DNA from: Podocnemis expansa | Lineage: Eukaryota; Chordata; Testudines; Podocnemididae | Direction of reading: 5' to 3' | Assembly: GCA_007922195.1 (NCBI GenBank) | Contig: ML681963.1 | Location: 138,717,622 to 138,781,621 of the forward strand | DNA: 64,000 nucleotides | Part shown: one piece after another, positions 62,111 to 64,000 of the stretch | How positions within the stretch are numbered: the stretch's first letter is position 1 | How the letters are laid out: each line of letters opens with the position of its first letter | Made by a program: the position numbers and the translations under genes | Notes under the pieces: model-generated | Database searches by the model: none | What the model saw: the letters and a program-made list of their open reading frames with translations, nothing else | What the model was told of the DNA's origin: nothing

Positions 62111-64000
62111 AATGTTCAAAATACCAGGAATAGAGGTATGCTCCCTTTAATTGGGACAGCAGTTTTATAGGGATGATTCTCAATGAACCAATTTAGCCTA
62201 AAGATAGTGAATGGTAGTCTTACATTATCTACATTTATCAATCTATTCTTTGGGTAATTATCTGGGTGTCAGTGTGTCTTCTAATTTCCATTTAATCTAA
62301 TACCCACTGTAAAATATTTTGCTTAAAAAAAACCCCTAAAAATGTTGCTTAACAGAAATGATATGGAGGGTGCCAAAAGAATTAAGTGATATTTAACCTG
62401 GCCTTAAGTACTGTAAGTAGGAAAATCTAAGCTGTGCACTTTAAATATAGAAGTAACCATATAAATAATATACGAAGAAAGATGAAATGCTATAAAATAC
62501 TTAATCAGATTTCTGTTCCTTATTTTATTTAATGTGGGGATATTTTAAAAGATCTGTTCTCTTTGAACTAAGTTTTGTTCTCAGACACAGGCATGTACTT
62601 GCGTCTGAAGTCAACGGACTTCTCAAGCCAGACTCTAAATGAAGAATTTGGCCCTCAATTAGGAGAGTTAGTTAACTGGAATGATAAGGTATCCATTCAC
62701 CAGGGTGTCTTACTGTAACAAGATAAACAACGTAAATGGCTCTCCAACACAGCCATTTTTAATCAATCTTTGGTCAGTGCTAATGTTTACTTCTATGAAA
62801 GGAAAACTAAAAATTGAAACGTTTCTTTTATTCTTCTACACCAGAAAACACTTTAGAAAGTATATAGCACTTGTTTTGCTAACACATAAAAAAAGTCAGT
62901 TCCCTGAATACAAAGCTCTCCTATTTCCCAGAGATTAAATGTTTTGGCAGTGAAAGAAAGGAATAAGGATTTTAATTAGTAGCCAAGGTTCTCAGTTGTT
63001 TGACGTCTTTTGCAAACTGGTAACAAATGCTTTAGTAAATTTAGAGTTTAAACATTAACCCATGCTATTTGATTGTATGACCATTTGTAACATATTTGTA
63101 GTCTCTAGGCAGATAGTAGATAAATTAACATGTCTATAATTTTGGGCACTTCTTCCTACCTGCATGTTTTCCAACCAGCTGGCCAGTATGTTATCATTCT
63201 CTAAGCAATATTTTCACGACTAGCTGCACACTCCCAAAATATCTGATCGCTGTTAATTGGGAGCTTAGCAGTCCTGAAAATCTAGCCTTTATATTTCACG
63301 GGTTTGGATTTGCTTAGGTTTGGCAAAAAGTTTGATAAATATTTCATAGGTAGGGTCAGTAGGAAGAGCTGAGTTTTAAAAAAATGACATTTTCCTTTCA
63401 TAAGTATATTTACACAAAACTATGTATTAGACTCTATGTAAAACTGTCATGAACTTAATGGATATCTTTGAGGAGACCTGCAAGTAAATATTTGACTGCC
63501 TCTAATAATCAAGAGAAGTATTCAACACATCATCATCTTAAAATTAAGCTTCAACATTTTTAAGCCTATAAAATCCAGACCCACAGAGAATCACTAACTC
63601 TGGCTTCAAGTAACATCCCAGCATGCATTTTGCTGGACAGAAGCCAGGCAAAACTTTTTTTCTTTCCCAGCTGTTTCACACTAATTTCACTCTCTTTCTC
63701 TGAATTCCTCCTCTTCTGCATTTAGGTGAATTCAATGTTGGTGAATGACAAATCTGATGTCTGAAGTATTCTTTCTATTCCACAGGTACAGCACGACAGT
63801 AGCAATGGCATATGGAAAATTTGCAATGCATTGTAGACTTCTTATTGGGATCATCTCAGGAGGTGGGAATGATATTGTAGTTCTAATGTCCATTTGGTTT
63901 TCAGCCATAATATTGGGACTGTTAGTTGTGACAAGGTCTTGAATCCACACCAAGAATTTATTTCATATAGCTGACTGAACAACTATCTGCAGGCTAATGC

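Larger units (their letters stand above)
58757..64000 (-). other. KCNQ1 intron 11 (partial)
   Basis: This is sequence upstream of exon 12 on the minus strand. It contains a CR1 fragment at 60172-61640 and an L2/MIR-like tail near 62020-62110. I looked for exon 11 (the acidic segment ending in THISQ) and did not find it. 58.9-60.1 and 62.1-64.0 kb are AT-rich with nothing recognisable. No CpG island is visible, which matters because in mammals the intron between exons 11 and 12 carries the KvDMR imprinting centre and the KCNQ1OT1 promoter. Confidence 0.75.

Noticed and set aside
58757..64000. KCNQ1 exon 11
   Set aside because: Looked for a minus-strand segment ending in THISQ before a GT donor; none seen.

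Overview
This is a vertebrate nuclear window lying inside one gene, and it most likely comes from a turtle. Four short minus-strand exons match KCNQ1 (Kv7.1, the cardiac IKs potassium channel) in order. By human numbering they are exon 12 at 58681-58756, exon 13 at 42377-42471, exon 14 at 41452-41498 and exon 15 at 40316-40377. Each has AG/GT splice borders, the phases join without error, and the lengths (76, 95, 47 and 62 bp) equal the human lengths I recall. They encode the calmodulin-binding helix B, helix C, a linker and the start of the helix D tetramerisation domain. The last exon (16) and exons 1-11 were not found. The rest of the window is intron: over 40 kb of intron 15, 1,074 bp of intron 14, 878 bp of intron 13, 16.2 kb of intron 12 and about 5.2 kb of intron 11.

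The introns are a layered mass of transposable elements. The turtle call rests on several CR1 LINEs, many hAT-type MITEs, a tRNA/CR1 SINE, the abundant GTTAGTCTTTAAAGTGCCAC repeat and the TATGTCTACAC MITE families. A crocodilian is the main alternative.

Region by region. 1-4608 holds hAT MITEs and an LTR-like repeat. 4609-9375 is a complete but decayed Ty3/gypsy element on the minus strand, with 182 and 190 bp LTRs and a perfect 5-bp target duplication. 10.6-11.3 kb is an old CR1 split by a MITE. 12.1 kb is a tRNA-Val-like/CR1 SINE. 17.34-19.32 kb is a 2-kb CR1 with reverse transcriptase. 20.7-22.3 kb is a hAT element containing another hAT-like element. 25.2-26.1 kb has a GC-rich transposon copy and a 36-bp-arm hairpin. 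31.3-32.2 kb is CR1 with a MITE inside. 32.2-40.3 kb is mostly unique AT-rich intron. 42.97-43.40 kb is a remarkable array of palindromes, and 43.58-44.51 kb is a DNA transposon with a perfect 9-bp target duplication. 45.7-51.5 kb is a large broken non-LTR retrotransposon into which a hAT element, an 867-bp solo LTR and a GC-rich/SINE block have been inserted. 51.5-52.6 kb is CR1 plus a 121-bp hAT MITE. 55.1-56.2 kb is GC-rich repeat. 60.2-61.6 kb is CR1.

No intact cellular gene other than KCNQ1 is supported. Nearly all open frames of 60-200 codons are chance or repeat-derived. No rRNA, functional tRNA or CRISPR was seen. I did not find a convincing new biological system. The most unusual items are the palindrome array, the 9-bp-duplication transposon, the 61-bp tandem repeats in the solo LTR, and the nested insertions.
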